Below are positions 27,222-39,950 of a stretch of 44,169 bases of DNA, piece by piece; the first letter of the stretch is position 1, and each line of letters starts with the position of its first letter. The notes below the pieces were generated by a model, which saw nothing but the letters and a program-made list of their open reading frames with translations, did not search any database and had not been told where the DNA came from. The stretch lies in assembly GCA_947474995.1 (NCBI GenBank), contig CANJNJ010000028.1:1-44169 (forward strand). Direction: 5' to 3'. The position numbers were made by a program, and so were the translations under genes. The stretch is from Opitutaceae bacterium (GTDB lineage: Bacteria; Verrucomicrobiota; Verrucomicrobiia; Opitutales; Opitutaceae).

Positions 27222-28226
27222 ATGAGCGCCGACCTTCTCATCGTGGGTCAAGGTTTGGCCGGGACCCTGCTCGCCTGGGAGTTGGAGCGGGCCGGTCGGT
27301 CGTTTACGATGGTGGACGCCGGCCCGGCCGGTGCGGCGAGCAGTGTGGCCGCCGGCATCATCAATCCCGTTACCGGCCGTCGCTTGGTGAAGAGCTGGCG
27401 AGTCGACACGCTGCTGCCCGTCGCGCGCGACACCTATCGTGAACTCGAGTCGGCCCTCGGAGTAAAACTGTGGCACGAAATGCGGGTGCGCCGGCTGTTT
27501 GCCGATGAACGGGAGCGACGCACGTTTGCGGACAAACAATCGCGAGCCGAGTTGCTGCCCTACGCCGGTGGGACGACGTCGGACGATGACGGATTTTGGA
27601 TCGAGGGCGGTGCGCGCGTCGATCTGCCGGTGCTCCTGGCCGCCGCGCGGGAACGGTGGCGGACCCAAGGGCGGCTGCGGCCCGGGACGATGGCCGTCGC
27701 GGCGGAGGCGGGGTGCCACGAGTTGGTGATCGATTGCTCTGGAATGGCCGCGACGCGCGGGGGCGAATTTGGCTTTGTGCCGTGGGAGTTTTCGAGGGGC
27801 GAACTGCTGTCGATTGCGGTCGAAGGGCTCGCGCCGGGCGCGATTATCAATCGGGGGCATTGGGTCCTGCCGGTGTCTCCTGGCGCGGCGTTGGTCGGCG
27901 CGACGCATGAGCCCGGCGTGCTGACGGCCGAGACGACGGCGGCGGGGCGTGCGGCCTTGGAAGCCAGTGCCCGGACGCTGTTGGATCGGCCGTTTCAGGT
28001 TACGGGCCAGCGGGCCGGGATTCGCGTGAACCTGCCGGACAAACATCCGGTGGTGGGTCGGCACCCGGGTAATCGGCGACTCGGGTTGATCAACGGCTTG
28101 GGCGCAAAGGGAGCTTTGGTGGCCCCAACGCTCGCGCGGCAGTGGGTCCGGCATTTGGTGGACGGCGCAGAGTTCGAGCCGGAATTGGCCGTGGGGCGGT
28201 GGACCGGGAAGAACGTCCGGCCCTGA
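27222..28226 (+). CDS. FAD-dependent oxidoreductase, DAO family
   Basis: This 334-residue protein has an N-terminal Rossmann motif (LLIVGQGLAGTLLAWELERAG) and a DAO-family fold. SSVAAGIINPVTGRRLVKSW is typical of glycine/D-amino-acid-oxidase-like enzymes of Bacteroidota and Verrucomicrobiota. A late block RAGIRVNLPDKHPVVGRHP followed by GLINGLGAKGALVAP corresponds to the second FAD-contact region. No signal peptide is visible, so it is cytoplasmic. Probable reaction is oxidation of an amine or amino acid; the substrate is unknown. It is probably the last gene of the slyD-kinase operon. Confidence 0.8.
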   Translation: MSADLLIVGQGLAGTLLAWELERAGRSFTMVDAGPAGAASSVAAGIINPVTGRRLVKSWRVDTLLPVARDTYRELESALGVKLWHEMRVRRLFADERERRTFADKQSRAELLPYAGGTTSDDDGFWIEGGARVDLPVLLAAARERWRTQGRLRPGTMAVAAEAGCHELVIDCSGMAATRGGEFGFVPWEFSRGELLSIAVEGLAPGAIINRGHWVLPVSPGAALVGATHEPGVLTAETTAAGRAALEASARTLLDRPFQVTGQRAGIRVNLPDKHPVVGRHPGNRRLGLINGLGAKGALVAPTLARQWVRHLVDGAEFEPELAVGRWTGKNVRP

Positions 28227-28709
28227 CCGGGCGACTCCTGCCGGAGGTCGGTTTTAGTCCGACCACAACGCGGCGAGGGCGCCACGTCCCCAGGAGGGGC
28301 GCCGTTTGGGAGCCGACCAGAGTTCATGATCGCCTCCAGTGACTATTCCGCGCCTGCGATGGGCAGGTCATTTTGCCCGGCGCATGGCTTTGTCTTCGGG
28401 TGAAGCAAGGACGGGTGTAACTTTTGGCCCTGAACGGTGTATTTGATGCATGCGAGCACTTCCGTTTGCCTTCCCTCCGACCACTGTCCTGGGGCGTTTC
28501 GCCGCTGAATGGGTGCGGTGGTCGCAAGCGGGTTCACTCTTCCGCCGGCGGCCGTTTTGTCCGCCAGCGTCAGTTGTTATCCGTTCTGTGATGTGGCCGG
28601 GTCGTTGGGGCCCGGCCACTTCCCCTGGTGCGAAGGGCTAACAGGTCGCTTGCCTAGAACCCTGAGATAAACTCCCATGCTCGCCTCTCTCACTCTGCAA
28701 ACGACTTCG
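28227..28709. other. Long gene-free leader before the efflux operon
   Basis: About 450-480 bp contain no credible gene. I see a palindrome-rich segment near 28280-28310 and a 9-bp hairpin at 28593-28619 (GTGGCCGGG, loop TCGTTGGGG, CCCGGCCAC). No T-tract follows. It could be a structured 5' UTR or a small-RNA locus, but I recognise no RNA family and no clear promoter. Confidence 0.4.
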
Positions 28710-30083
28710 ATGAATCCTGCCTCAGTTGTGCCTCCTCCGGCGGCGACGCGCGTTACCGCCGGTCCGCCCAAGAAATCGAAACTGCTCTGGTATGCGCTGG
28801 CGGGCATCATCCTGATCGCGGGGGTCGGAACCGGATTCTACTTTAAGAAGAAGCGGGAGGCGGAGGTGATTGCGGTAACCACCGAAAAGGCGATTGTGAA
28901 GACGATCACCCAGATCGTGACGGCCACCGGCAAAGTGCAGCCTGAGATGGAGGTGAAGATCTCGCCCGAGGTGGCGGGTGAACTCATCGCGCTGGGCGTG
29001 AAGGAGGGAGATGCCGTCAAGAAAGGCGCCTTACTGGTGAAAATTAAGCCGGACTTTTACCAAGCGCAGTTCGAGCAGGCGGAAGCCAACCTGACGGCGA
29101 CGAAGGCCAGTGCCGTGCTGGCGAAGGCGCAACTGTCCAAGGCCGAGGATGATTTCCGGCGCAGCGGCGACCTGTTCGCCAAGAAGCTGATTTCGGAATC
29201 CGATCAGGCGGGTTACAAGACGGCGCTCGAGGTGACCCAAGCCAACTACGACAATGCCCTCGCGCAAATCCGCCGGACTGAGGGCTCGCTGAGCCAGGCC
29301 AAGGATCAACTTTCCAAGACCATCATCTTTGCGCCAATGAATGGCACGGTCAGCTCGCTGACCAGCGAAGTGGGCGAGCGGGTCGTCGGCACTGGCACCT
29401 ATGCCGGCACCGAAATCATGCGGGTGGCCGACCTGTCGAACATGGAGCTGCGCGTCCAGGTCAACGAAAACGACATCGTCAACGTGAAGATCGGTGACCA
29501 CGCCCTCATCAATATCGATGCCTACCCGGGGCGGAAGTTCGGCGGTACCGTGACGGAGATTAGTTCCTCGGCGCAGACGGCCGGGGGCAACTCCCAGCAG
29601 ACGGCCGACGTCAGCAATTTTCTCGTGAAAATCCGCGTGGCCGAGCGCGACGTACAGCTCCGACCGGGGATGAGCGCGACCACGGATATCGAGACCCAAA
29701 CGGTCGAGAACGTGATCGCGGTTCCGATTCAAAGTGTCACGGTCCGGGCCGAAGGTGGCCTGAGTTCCGAGGCGTTTCAGAAGAAAAAAGCCAAGGACGC
29801 GGAAAACAAATCGGGCGCGAGCCTCGATGTCGCCGCCGAGCGCGAAGCGGCCCGGCGCGATCGCGAAAAACTGCAGCGGGTCATTTTCATCAAGGTGGGC
29901 GATAGAGTGAAGATGCAGAAAGTGGAAACCGGCATCGCGGACAACACGCACATCCAGGTGAAGAGCGGGGTGAAGCCCGGCGACGAAGTGGTGGCGGGCA
30001 GCTATGCCGCCATCAGCCGCAAGTTAAAAGACGACAAGCAGGTCCGGATCGAGGAGCCGAAAAAGGAAGTGGACGAGAAATAG
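28710..30083 (+). CDS. Periplasmic adaptor of ABC efflux pump (MacA/HlyD-like)
   Basis: This membrane-fusion protein of about 457 residues has a single N-terminal TM helix (about 24-44, [15 protein letters not shown]). A beta-barrel/lipoyl half-motif ([22 protein letters not shown]) and a coiled-coil alpha hairpin (about 115-200, rich in Ala/Lys/Gln) follow. The returning lipoyl half is [20 protein letters not shown], then a beta-barrel domain and a charged segment (about 350-395). It links an inner-membrane MacB-like transporter to an outer-membrane channel. The start may be 28677 or ATG 28710; the latter is family-like. It is the first gene of a four-gene operon, 22 bp before the ATPase gene. 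Confidence 0.88.
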   Translation: MNPASVVPPPAATRVTAGPPKKSKLLWYALAGIILIAGVGTGFYFKKKREAEVIAVTTEKAIVKTITQIVTATGKVQPEMEVKISPEVAGELIALGVKEGDAVKKGALLVKIKPDFYQAQFEQAEANLTATKASAVLAKAQLSKAEDDFRRSGDLFAKKLISESDQAGYKTALEVTQANYDNALAQIRRTEGSLSQAKDQLSKTIIFAPMNGTVSSLTSEVGERVVGTGTYAGTEIMRVADLSNMELRVQVNENDIVNVKIGDHALINIDAYPGRKFGGTVTEISSSAQTAGGNSQQTADVSNFLVKIRVAERDVQLRPGMSATTDIETQTVENVIAVPIQSVTVRAEGGLSSEAFQKKKAKDAENKSGASLDVAAEREAARRDREKLQRVIFIKVGDRVKMQKVETGIADNTHIQVKSGVKPGDEVVAGSYAAISRKLKDDKQVRIEEPKKEVDEK

Positions 30084-30105
30084 CCGCGTCCCCACCGGCG
30101 CCATC

Positions 30106-30846
30106 ATGATTGCTCCCGTTTCACCCGTCGCCGCCCATTCCCGGATCGTTCGGCCGCCCGGACCGATCGTCATCGAGATCGAGGGCGTGACCAAGCTCTA
30201 CAAAATGGGGGAGGAGACCATCCATGCCCTGCGGGGAATTTCCCTGCAGATCCGGCGCAACGAATATCTCGCCGTGATGGGCCCGTCGGGCTCGGGTAAA
30301 TCGACGTTGATGAACATGCTGGGCTGCCTGGACACCCCGACGGCCGGGCGGTACGCGTTCACGGGTAAAAACGTCGCGCACATGATCGACGACGAACTGG
30401 CGGAGATTCGCAACCGCGAGATTGGGTTTGTCTTTCAGACGTTCAACCTGCTGCCGCGTTCCGATGCGCTGCACAATGTCGAGCTGCCGTTGGTTTACGC
30501 GGGCGTCGCGCCGCACGCGCGGCGGGAGCGGGCGCTGCAGGCGCTCGAGAATGTCGGCTTGGGCGATCGGGTTCATCACCGGCCCAACGAACTTTCGGGC
30601 GGCCAGCGCCAGCGTGTCGCGATTGCGCGCGCGCTCGTGAACAACCCTTCCATCCTGCTCGCCGACGAACCGACGGGCAACCTCGACTCCAAGACGGGGG
30701 TGGAAATCATGGCCCTCTTCGAGCAACTTTACGCCGCCGGACACACGATCATCGTCGTGACCCACGAAGAGGATATCGCGCGCCATGCGCGGCGCGTGGT
30801 CCGCTTGCGCGACGGCCTGATCGAGAGCGACGGCCCGCTCGAGTAG
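30106..30846 (+). CDS. ABC transporter ATPase, MacB/LolD-like
   Basis: This 246-residue ATPase has Walker A GPSGSGKS (59-66), Q-loop [10 protein letters not shown], signature LSGGQRQR, Walker [14 protein letters not shown] and H-loop VTHEE. An N-terminal extension of about 20 residues precedes the core. The two downstream permeases lack ATPase domains, so this subunit probably serves both. It is 22 bp after the adaptor gene and 11 bp before the first permease gene, all on one strand. It powers a tripartite pump for export of a peptide, antibiotic or lipid-like substrate; the substrate is unknown. Confidence 0.9.
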   Translation: MIAPVSPVAAHSRIVRPPGPIVIEIEGVTKLYKMGEETIHALRGISLQIRRNEYLAVMGPSGSGKSTLMNMLGCLDTPTAGRYAFTGKNVAHMIDDELAEIRNREIGFVFQTFNLLPRSDALHNVELPLVYAGVAPHARRERALQALENVGLGDRVHHRPNELSGGQRQRVAIARALVNNPSILLADEPTGNLDSKTGVEIMALFEQLYAAGHTIIVVTHEEDIARHARRVVRLRDGLIESDGPLE

Positions 30847-30857
30847 GACCAAATCCG

Positions 30858-32108
30858 ATGACGCGCGTCGTCTACGAGTTTACCGAGTCCCTGCGAATTG
30901 CCTTCGCGCAAATCGCGGCGAACAAACTGCGCTCCGTGCTTACGGCCTTGGGCGTCGTCATCGGGATCGTGGCGGTCACGCTGATGGGCACGGCCATCAA
31001 CGGCATCAACGTCGGTTTCCAAAACAGTCTCGCGATGCTCGGCGAGGATGTGCTCTACGTCCAAAAGTGGCCCTGGCGGAAGGTGGATGATTGGTGGAAT
31101 TACCAGAATCGTCCGCCGATGCGGGTGGAGATGGCGGATGCGCTCAATCGGGTCATCGAATCCACGCCCAACAGTCTGCTGGAGTTTGCCGTGCCCGTGG
31201 CCGGTCGCGGCGGCTCGGTCAAGGCCGGACCCAACAGCGTGGGCGGCGTCAATATCATCGGCTCGACGGTGGATTACGCGCGGATCGTCACGGCCGAGGT
31301 CTCCGATGGCCGGTTGTTTAGCGAGGTGGAGGCGAGCGCCGGCCGGCCGGTCTGCGTCCTTGGCTCGGCCGTGGCGGAGACGCTCTTTCCCGGCCGGCCC
31401 GCCCTCGACCAGTGGGTCGAAATCCGGGGCCAGAAACTTTTGGTGATCGGCGTGCTGGCCAAGCAGGGGGAATTTCTCGGGCTGTTCAGTTTCGACCGGC
31501 AGGTCGTGGTGCCGCTCAACGCGCTGCGCAAATTCTACGGGGCGCGGATCGGCATCGAGCTGCGGGTGAAAGTGAAGGACAAGACCAAGCTGGCGGCGGC
31601 GAGCGACGAACTGGTCGGAGCGATGCGCCGCGTGCGGGGCCAGCTGCCGGGCGAACGCGATAATTTTTCCATCAATCAGCAGGAGGCGTTCAAGGCCCAG
31701 TTGGATCCGATCAAGTCGGGCATCGCCGTCGCCGGACTTTTCATCACCGGACTCGCGCTCTTCGTGGGCGCCATCGGGATCATGAATATCACGTTCGTCA
31801 GCGTAAAGGAGCGGACCAAGGAAATCGGCACGCGCAAGGCCCTCGGCGCCCGGCGCCGGACGATTCTCCTGCAGTTCCTCATCGAGGCGGTGTCGATCTG
31901 CCTGATCGGCGGGGTGGTCGGCCTGGCGATCACCTTTGGCACCTGCCTCGCCATCCAGCAGTCGATGCCTTCGCTGCCCGTGGAATTTTCCGTCTCCCTG
32001 ATTATCGTCAGCATGGTCGTGTCGATTGCCACCGGGATCGCCTCGGGCTTTGCGCCGGCCTGGGGGGCCTCGCGCCTCGATCCGGTCGTGGCCCTGCGGT
32101 ACGAATAA
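30858..32108 (+). CDS. MacB-type ABC permease, first of two
   Basis: This 416-residue inner-membrane permease has MacB_PCD and FtsX layout. One N-terminal TM (about 25-48) and a large periplasmic domain (about 50-290) are followed by three C-terminal helices (about 290-320, 345-375, 380-405). The cytoplasmic coupling segment KERTKEIGTRKALGARRRTIL is characteristic. It differs clearly from the following permease, so the two probably form a heterodimer with the shared ATPase. A gap of 9 bp separates them. The terminal motif RLDPVVALRYE is typical of the family. Confidence 0.88.
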   Translation: MTRVVYEFTESLRIAFAQIAANKLRSVLTALGVVIGIVAVTLMGTAINGINVGFQNSLAMLGEDVLYVQKWPWRKVDDWWNYQNRPPMRVEMADALNRVIESTPNSLLEFAVPVAGRGGSVKAGPNSVGGVNIIGSTVDYARIVTAEVSDGRLFSEVEASAGRPVCVLGSAVAETLFPGRPALDQWVEIRGQKLLVIGVLAKQGEFLGLFSFDRQVVVPLNALRKFYGARIGIELRVKVKDKTKLAAASDELVGAMRRVRGQLPGERDNFSINQQEAFKAQLDPIKSGIAVAGLFITGLALFVGAIGIMNITFVSVKERTKEIGTRKALGARRRTILLQFLIEAVSICLIGGVVGLAITFGTCLAIQQSMPSLPVEFSVSLIIVSMVVSIATGIASGFAPAWGASRLDPVVALRYE

Positions 32109-32117
32109 ATCCCCGCC

Positions 32118-33356
<1,239 letters not shown>

Positions 33357-33359
<3 letters not shown>

Positions 33360-33381
33360 GTTTTGGCTCCGCCAAAACCTA
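33357..33381. repeat. Mini-hairpin carrying the stop codons of two convergent genes
   Basis: TAGGTTTTGGC-TCC-GCCAAAACCTA has an 11-bp perfect stem. Its left TAG ends the plus-strand permease. The right CTA is the TAG stop of the minus-strand kinase-like gene. Size and TTTTG core match the 23-nt hairpins at 4481 and 7352. It may act as a bidirectional mRNA end, although it has no long T-tract. Confidence 0.8.
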
Positions 33382-34602
33382 GCCGCGCCGAATCTCTGAG
33401 CCTTGGAACCGGATTTGGATGCGATAAACCTTCTTGGTCCGGCACTTGATATGGCCGGTGGCGAGGTCGAATTTCTCGGGAATCTCGATTTTGTGAATAT
33501 CGACGGCCGCATGGTAGCCGCGCTCTGAGAACACATCGATCAGCATGGCCAGCGCGAGCGGGTCATCGAGAACGGCATCTTCGGTATTGATGTGCGCCAC
33601 GCCGGAAATCGCGTGGCGGAGCACAATCGGAATCATTTTCTTTTCGATGAAGAGCGTGACCTGGGCGAACAACGCACTGTGCTCAAGTTCATAGGCGTCC
33701 AGCCGGCGGACCAGATCCTGGCGCGCGTGGACGATGATGACGCTGGCCACGGGCACGCCGCGCAGCCGGTCGACCGTCCGCGAATCGAGTTCCAGGGTGC
33801 TTTGGTATTCCAGTTCGTGCAGGATGTTGCGCTCCACCTCCGCGATCGGGCCCTGCGCGTTGATGAAATGGTAATGGAAGATTTCCTTGAGGGACTGGAG
33901 GGCCTCCCACGTCTGCTCCTTGAACACGCGGTAGCGCCGCCGCGCGAGATTTTCGTCGTGATCCGTCGGACGATCCTCGAGCAACGCACCGACAGCGGAC
34001 CGCATCACCTCTTCGTTGTGCAGCCGGGTTTCCTGTCCGCGTCGAAGCTGGCGGGCGATCGATTCCTTTTCGTCGACGAAAAGGACCATGATGTGAATCG
34101 TGGGCTGCCGAAAATGGATGCTGAGGGGAGTCTGGTAGAACTCCCGGCGCAGCGCGTGCATCCGATCGACGAGCAATTTCAAACACTCCACCTGTACCTT
34201 GGTGCGCGGAAATCCGTCGAGGATGGCACCATCGCGGTATTCGGGCCGGAGCAGTTCCCGCAGGAGCAATCGCACAACCTCCCGATCGCCGACCATGTTG
34301 CCCGCGTTTTTCAGGGCCCGCGCGTCGGAGGAATCGAGCAGCGCGCTGATGACGATGGGCGGGCAAGTCAGCCCGCGGGTATTCGTGATAAAGGCGGTAT
34401 TGGTGCCCTTGCCGGCGCCCGGCGCACCACCGAGGAGGATGATTTCCTTCGGAAAACGCAGGTTATCCCGGCCAAATTCCTCTTCGAGGCTTCTCCAGCC
34501 GGCTTCGAAAATCAGTTGGGCGTCCTTGATTTCGAGGTCAGTGGTCTTTCCCGCTGGCCCGCTGGGCGGAACGGCAGGGGGCAGGGCGGTCGGCGTGGAC
34601 AT
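33379..34602 (-). CDS. Adenylate-kinase-like nucleoside monophosphate kinase with long C-terminal extension
   Basis: This 407-residue protein, nearly twice the usual Adk length, has an N-terminal tail rich in Pro/Ala and then a kinase core. Walker A is GGAPGAGKGT at 58-67, and the Adk signature DGFPRT at 129-134. An arginine-rich lid-like stretch (LRRGQETR, then NLARRRYRVF) follows. The last 170 or so residues do not belong to a standard Adk; they contain alternating helices and a VYRIQIRF end segment. It likely transfers phosphate between nucleotides in the cytoplasm, but the extra domain may change substrate or location. A possible promoter, TATAGT on the minus strand at 34651-34656, lies upstream. 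Confidence 0.78.
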   Translation of the reverse strand: MSTPTALPPAVPPSGPAGKTTDLEIKDAQLIFEAGWRSLEEEFGRDNLRFPKEIILLGGAPGAGKGTNTAFITNTRGLTCPPIVISALLDSSDARALKNAGNMVGDREVVRLLLRELLRPEYRDGAILDGFPRTKVQVECLKLLVDRMHALRREFYQTPLSIHFRQPTIHIMVLFVDEKESIARQLRRGQETRLHNEEVMRSAVGALLEDRPTDHDENLARRRYRVFKEQTWEALQSLKEIFHYHFINAQGPIAEVERNILHELEYQSTLELDSRTVDRLRGVPVASVIIVHARQDLVRRLDAYELEHSALFAQVTLFIEKKMIPIVLRHAISGVAHINTEDAVLDDPLALAMLIDVFSERGYHAAVDIHKIEIPEKFDLATGHIKCRTKKVYRIQIRFQGSEIRRG

Positions 34603-34650
34603 GTCGGATTTGAGGGGAAGAGGGTAGAGTGGTTAGCGGACCAATTCGAT

Positions 34651-34679
34651 ACTATACCTGCAGTCATTATTCCTTACAG
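34651..34679 (-). promoter_or_regulatory. Weak candidate promoter for the kinase-like gene
   Basis: On the minus strand a -10-like TATAGT (34651-34656) lies 17 bp from a poor -35-like CTGTAA (34674-34679), about 49 bp before the start codon. The locally AT-rich sequence supports it, but the -35 match is only partial. Confidence 0.3.
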
Positions 34680-34900
34680 CTAATTGAGGGAGAAGGGATC
34701 GTGCCGTGTCGAATTTGCCCCGTTTCGGGCGGTGGAACCTGGCTTGGAAAGGGTGGTCGGACGTGCCTGCACTCTGAGTCGGCCTAGCCGACCGGAAGGC
34801 AAAGTTACAGCTGGACCTGGCGGGGTCGCGCCAGCGCCCCCGCCTTGTTTTTACGCAGCAGACCGCGTGGGGGCCCTTTCTCTTCATGGCGACGATTCCA

Positions 34901-34924
34901 AGCCCCGGTTGGAGACCGGCGTTG
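34901..34924. repeat. REP-B element next to the U32 stop codon
   Basis: On the minus strand CAACGCCGGTCTCCAACCGG begins immediately after the TAG stop of the U32 gene. The inverted CCGGT...ACCGG core matches the copies at 18400 and 41142. Confidence 0.6.
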
Positions 34925-37579
<2,655 letters not shown>

Positions 37580-37615
37580 GGATGGGAGAACGGGTGAAAA
37601 TGCGAACGCGTAAAC

Positions 37616-38890
37616 CTAGCCGACGGCTTCGGTCGCCGTCGCCACCGCCGGTTTTCTTTGTGACGGCTTTGCGACGTGTGGGGCCGCAGTGCGCAACTGG
37701 GCGGCGAACAGCACGGTGAGGAGAAAGAAACAGATGGCCACGTAGCCGAGTTGGGGAAATCCCACCAGGCGCCCGGAAGGATCGCTGACGACCATGAGGC
37801 CAGCCAACACGTTGGCAAATCCGGCGGCAGCCTGTTGGATGGAACTGTTGACGCTCATGAAGCCACCGCGATAGCGGGCCTCGACGGCACTGGTGATCAT
37901 GGCCATCGCCGGCGTGAAGCGCCCGGACATCGTGACCATGAACAGCGCCATCATGGTGCCGGCGAGCGCGATGGAACTCGGCCCCAGTCGCGTGACAAAC
38001 AGGACCACGACGATGGCTGCACCCGACATCCAGGCCAGCAGACGGAATCGGTCCACGTGGTCACTCAGCCAGCCCACGATGGGGGTGCTGATGAAGGTGG
38101 CTGCGCCGCCGATGGCGTAGGCGATGGGGAGTTGCACTTTTTCGTCGAGCCCGACGTTGGCGATGAAGGAGGGCGCTAGAAACGGAATCACGGAACTCCC
38201 GGCCATCACGAGCATCGCTCCGACCGCAAATGCCCGCAGGTGCAGCCGGCGCGAAATGATTTCACGCATTTGCCGGATAGGCTCGTGGTCGTGGACCGCC
38301 GTCCGGATGTGGGGCAACGCCAAGGACGCCAACGCGAGGTTCGCCGCCGCGCAGCCGGCGAGCAGGTAAAACGCGGCATGCCAGCCGAACTTGCCCGCGA
38401 GCACCAAGCCGAGGGGGACCCCCAGCACGGATGCAACCGGAAAGGCGGCGACGACAAAACTCATGGCCCGGCCGCGCCGCTCGGGCGGAATGATATCGCC
38501 GACCATCGCGATCACCATCGCACTCGCCAGGCCTCCGAATGCGCCGGCGGCAAAGCGGGCCGCGAGCAACCAGTGGTGGGTTGGCGCCAGGCCGCACGCG
38601 AGAGTGGCGAGACCGAAACCGGCGTAGAGCGTAATCAGCGCGCGCTTCCGGTCGAAGCGATCCAGGACGAAACCGCCGGCGAGTCCGCTCAGCGCGGCCG
38701 CGAAGCTGTAGGTGGCTACAATCAGGGTGAATTGCGCGGGCTTGATGCTGAAGCTACGCATCAGCTGCGCGCCCAGCGGCATGATGATCATGTAGTCCAG
38801 GATATGCGTGAACTGCACGGCCCCGAGCACGAGCAAGGTGGCTCGTTCTCGGCCCGGAGTGAGCGCATGATGCTGGCTGCCTTGGGACAT
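37616..38890 (-). CDS. MFS transporter (DHA1-like drug efflux)
   Basis: This 424-residue inner-membrane protein has 12 predicted helices. The major-facilitator loop between TM2 and TM3 reads GGFVLDRFDRKRAL, and the antiporter-type helix 5 motif is FPVASVLGVPLGLVLAG. This suggests the DHA1 drug:H+ antiporter group. N-terminal FTHILDYMIIMPLGAQLM is typical of verrucomicrobial and bacteroidete members. The start at 38890 (MSQGSQHHALTP) is chosen over an in-frame ATG at 38938, which lies inside the lysR gene. It follows lysR by 44 bp on the same strand, so it may be regulated by it. The substrate is unknown. Confidence 0.87.
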   Translation of the reverse strand: MSQGSQHHALTPGRERATLLVLGAVQFTHILDYMIIMPLGAQLMRSFSIKPAQFTLIVATYSFAAALSGLAGGFVLDRFDRKRALITLYAGFGLATLACGLAPTHHWLLAARFAAGAFGGLASAMVIAMVGDIIPPERRGRAMSFVVAAFPVASVLGVPLGLVLAGKFGWHAAFYLLAGCAAANLALASLALPHIRTAVHDHEPIRQMREIISRRLHLRAFAVGAMLVMAGSSVIPFLAPSFIANVGLDEKVQLPIAYAIGGAATFISTPIVGWLSDHVDRFRLLAWMSGAAIVVVLFVTRLGPSSIALAGTMMALFMVTMSGRFTPAMAMITSAVEARYRGGFMSVNSSIQQAAAGFANVLAGLMVVSDPSGRLVGFPQLGYVAICFFLLTVLFAAQLRTAAPHVAKPSQRKPAVATATEAVG

Positions 38891-38934
38891 GAAGGGTTGA
38901 GCGTTGGGTTTTTTTGCTAAAGCGCAACCGTAGG

Positions 38935-39843
38935 TCACGGCGCGGTGCTGATCGCTTTTTCCCGCTGCCGAACTTCCTCGCGCAACAGGCTGAGGAACTG
39001 TTCGGCGCCGCGACTTTGGTAGCGCTGCAAGTGCCGGATGATCGCCAATTCGCGGGTCGGCGAGGTGCCCGTCAGACGGAGGTAAATCAGCGAATCGCCG
39101 TCGTCGGCCACCCGTGCCAGCTCAGGAAGGATGGAAATTCCCAGGCCCATCGAAACCACGAGCTTGAGGGTGGCGACTTGGGCGCAGCGAAATCCGATCT
39201 TGGGCTGAAAGTTGTGGTCGCCAAAGAAGTGCCGGATTTGAACCGCTAGCGTGCTGGAATCACCTAGGGAAACGAAGGTCTCTTCGGCGAGATCGCCAAT
39301 GTTGATCTCGGTGCGTGAGGCGATGGGATGCTTCTTGCCGACCACGAGCAGCAGAGCCTCGGTCAACAGCGGCTCAACGGAAACTCGATGGTCCTTTACG
39401 GGCAGGGGCACGACGGCGAGGTCGAGCTCGCCCTCGATAACTGCGCTGACCAACTGATTGCGGAAATCCTCCCGCGCATCGACCACGAGATTGGGGAACA
39501 GCTCCCGGCACCGGGCGATGAAGGGCGTAATGAGGTAGGGCATTACCGTCTGGACGGCCCCGACCGTAATTTTTCTCCCCAAACCGGGATGGTCGCTCAG
39601 CTCTTTGGCCGCATTTTCGACTTCGAACAGGATTCGGCGGGCTCGTTCAAGGAACGTGACCCCGGCCTCCGTGAGCACTGCTTTTCGCCCAAGACGATGA
39701 AACAACTTGTGACCGACCTCGCGCTCTAAATTTATTATTTGTTGGCTAAGAGACGGTTGGCTTATCTTAACCCGCTCTGAAGCGCGGGTGAAATTACCCG
39801 TCTCCGCCACGGCGACGAAGTAGCGGAGTTGGTGTAGTTCCAT
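38935..39843 (-). CDS. LysR-type regulator, OxyR-like but lacking redox cysteines
   Basis: This 302-residue LTTR has an N-terminal winged HTH (MELHQLRYFVAVAETGNFTRA in two runs; SQPSLSQQI recognition helix) and an effector domain that aligns without gaps with OxyR around its redox site. Thr99 matches OxyR Thr100 (GAVQTVMPYL). However, the residues matching Cys199 and Cys208 are Thr198 and Phe207 (GDSSTLAVQIRHFF). The only cysteines I see are Cys112 and Cys220 (FRC). An OxyR-type operator overlaps its start codon. It may be a redox-blind or differently sensing OxyR relative controlling the divergent small gene, itself and the MFS gene. The start at 39843 is canonical for LTTRs. Confidence 0.88.
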   Translation of the reverse strand: MELHQLRYFVAVAETGNFTRASERVKISQPSLSQQIINLEREVGHKLFHRLGRKAVLTEAGVTFLERARRILFEVENAAKELSDHPGLGRKITVGAVQTVMPYLITPFIARCRELFPNLVVDAREDFRNQLVSAVIEGELDLAVVPLPVKDHRVSVEPLLTEALLLVVGKKHPIASRTEINIGDLAEETFVSLGDSSTLAVQIRHFFGDHNFQPKIGFRCAQVATLKLVVSMGLGISILPELARVADDGDSLIYLRLTGTSPTRELAIIRHLQRYQSRGAEQFLSLLREEVRQREKAISTAP

Positions 39844-39878
39844 AGGGCATGACTATGATAACGATAGGAAATAGCGAT
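39842..39878. promoter_or_regulatory. OxyR-type operator in divergent region
   Basis: ATAG (39842-39845), CTAT (39853-39856), ATAG (39864-39867) and CGAT (39875-39878) are each separated by exactly 7 nt. This is 15 of 16 positions of the known OxyR tetrad ATAG-N7-CTAT-N7-ATAG-N7-CTAT. It begins at the regulator's start codon and ends at the edge of the -35 region of the divergent small gene, suggesting activation of the small gene and autorepression. Confidence 0.75.
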
Positions 39879-39906
39879 TTCAACTATTGAATATTGGGGG
39901 TATAAT
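39878..39906 (+). promoter_or_regulatory. Promoter of the small membrane protein gene
   Basis: A perfect -10 TATAAT lies at 39901-39906. The -35 position 17 bp upstream (39878-39883, TTTCAA) is poor, as is common for activator-dependent promoters, and it abuts the OxyR-type operator. Transcription would start near 39913, leaving about 38 nt of leader. Confidence 0.75.
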
Positions 39907-39950
39907 CTGCACGTCGACCCAAGTTGGGTTGGCACAACTAAACACCAAAC

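Larger units (their letters stand above)
34603..34924. other. Gene-free stretch upstream of the kinase-like gene
   Basis: It holds the probable promoter region of the kinase-like gene near 34651-34680 and a REP-B copy at 34901-34924 directly after the U32 stop codon. A short plus-strand open frame (34684-34941) overlaps the repeat and has no family features, so I do not call it. Confidence 0.5.

Noticed and set aside
28227-28676. A housekeeping RNA (SRP RNA, RNase P RNA, tmRNA or 6S RNA) in the long leader
   Set aside because: I looked for their conserved core sequences and did not find them.
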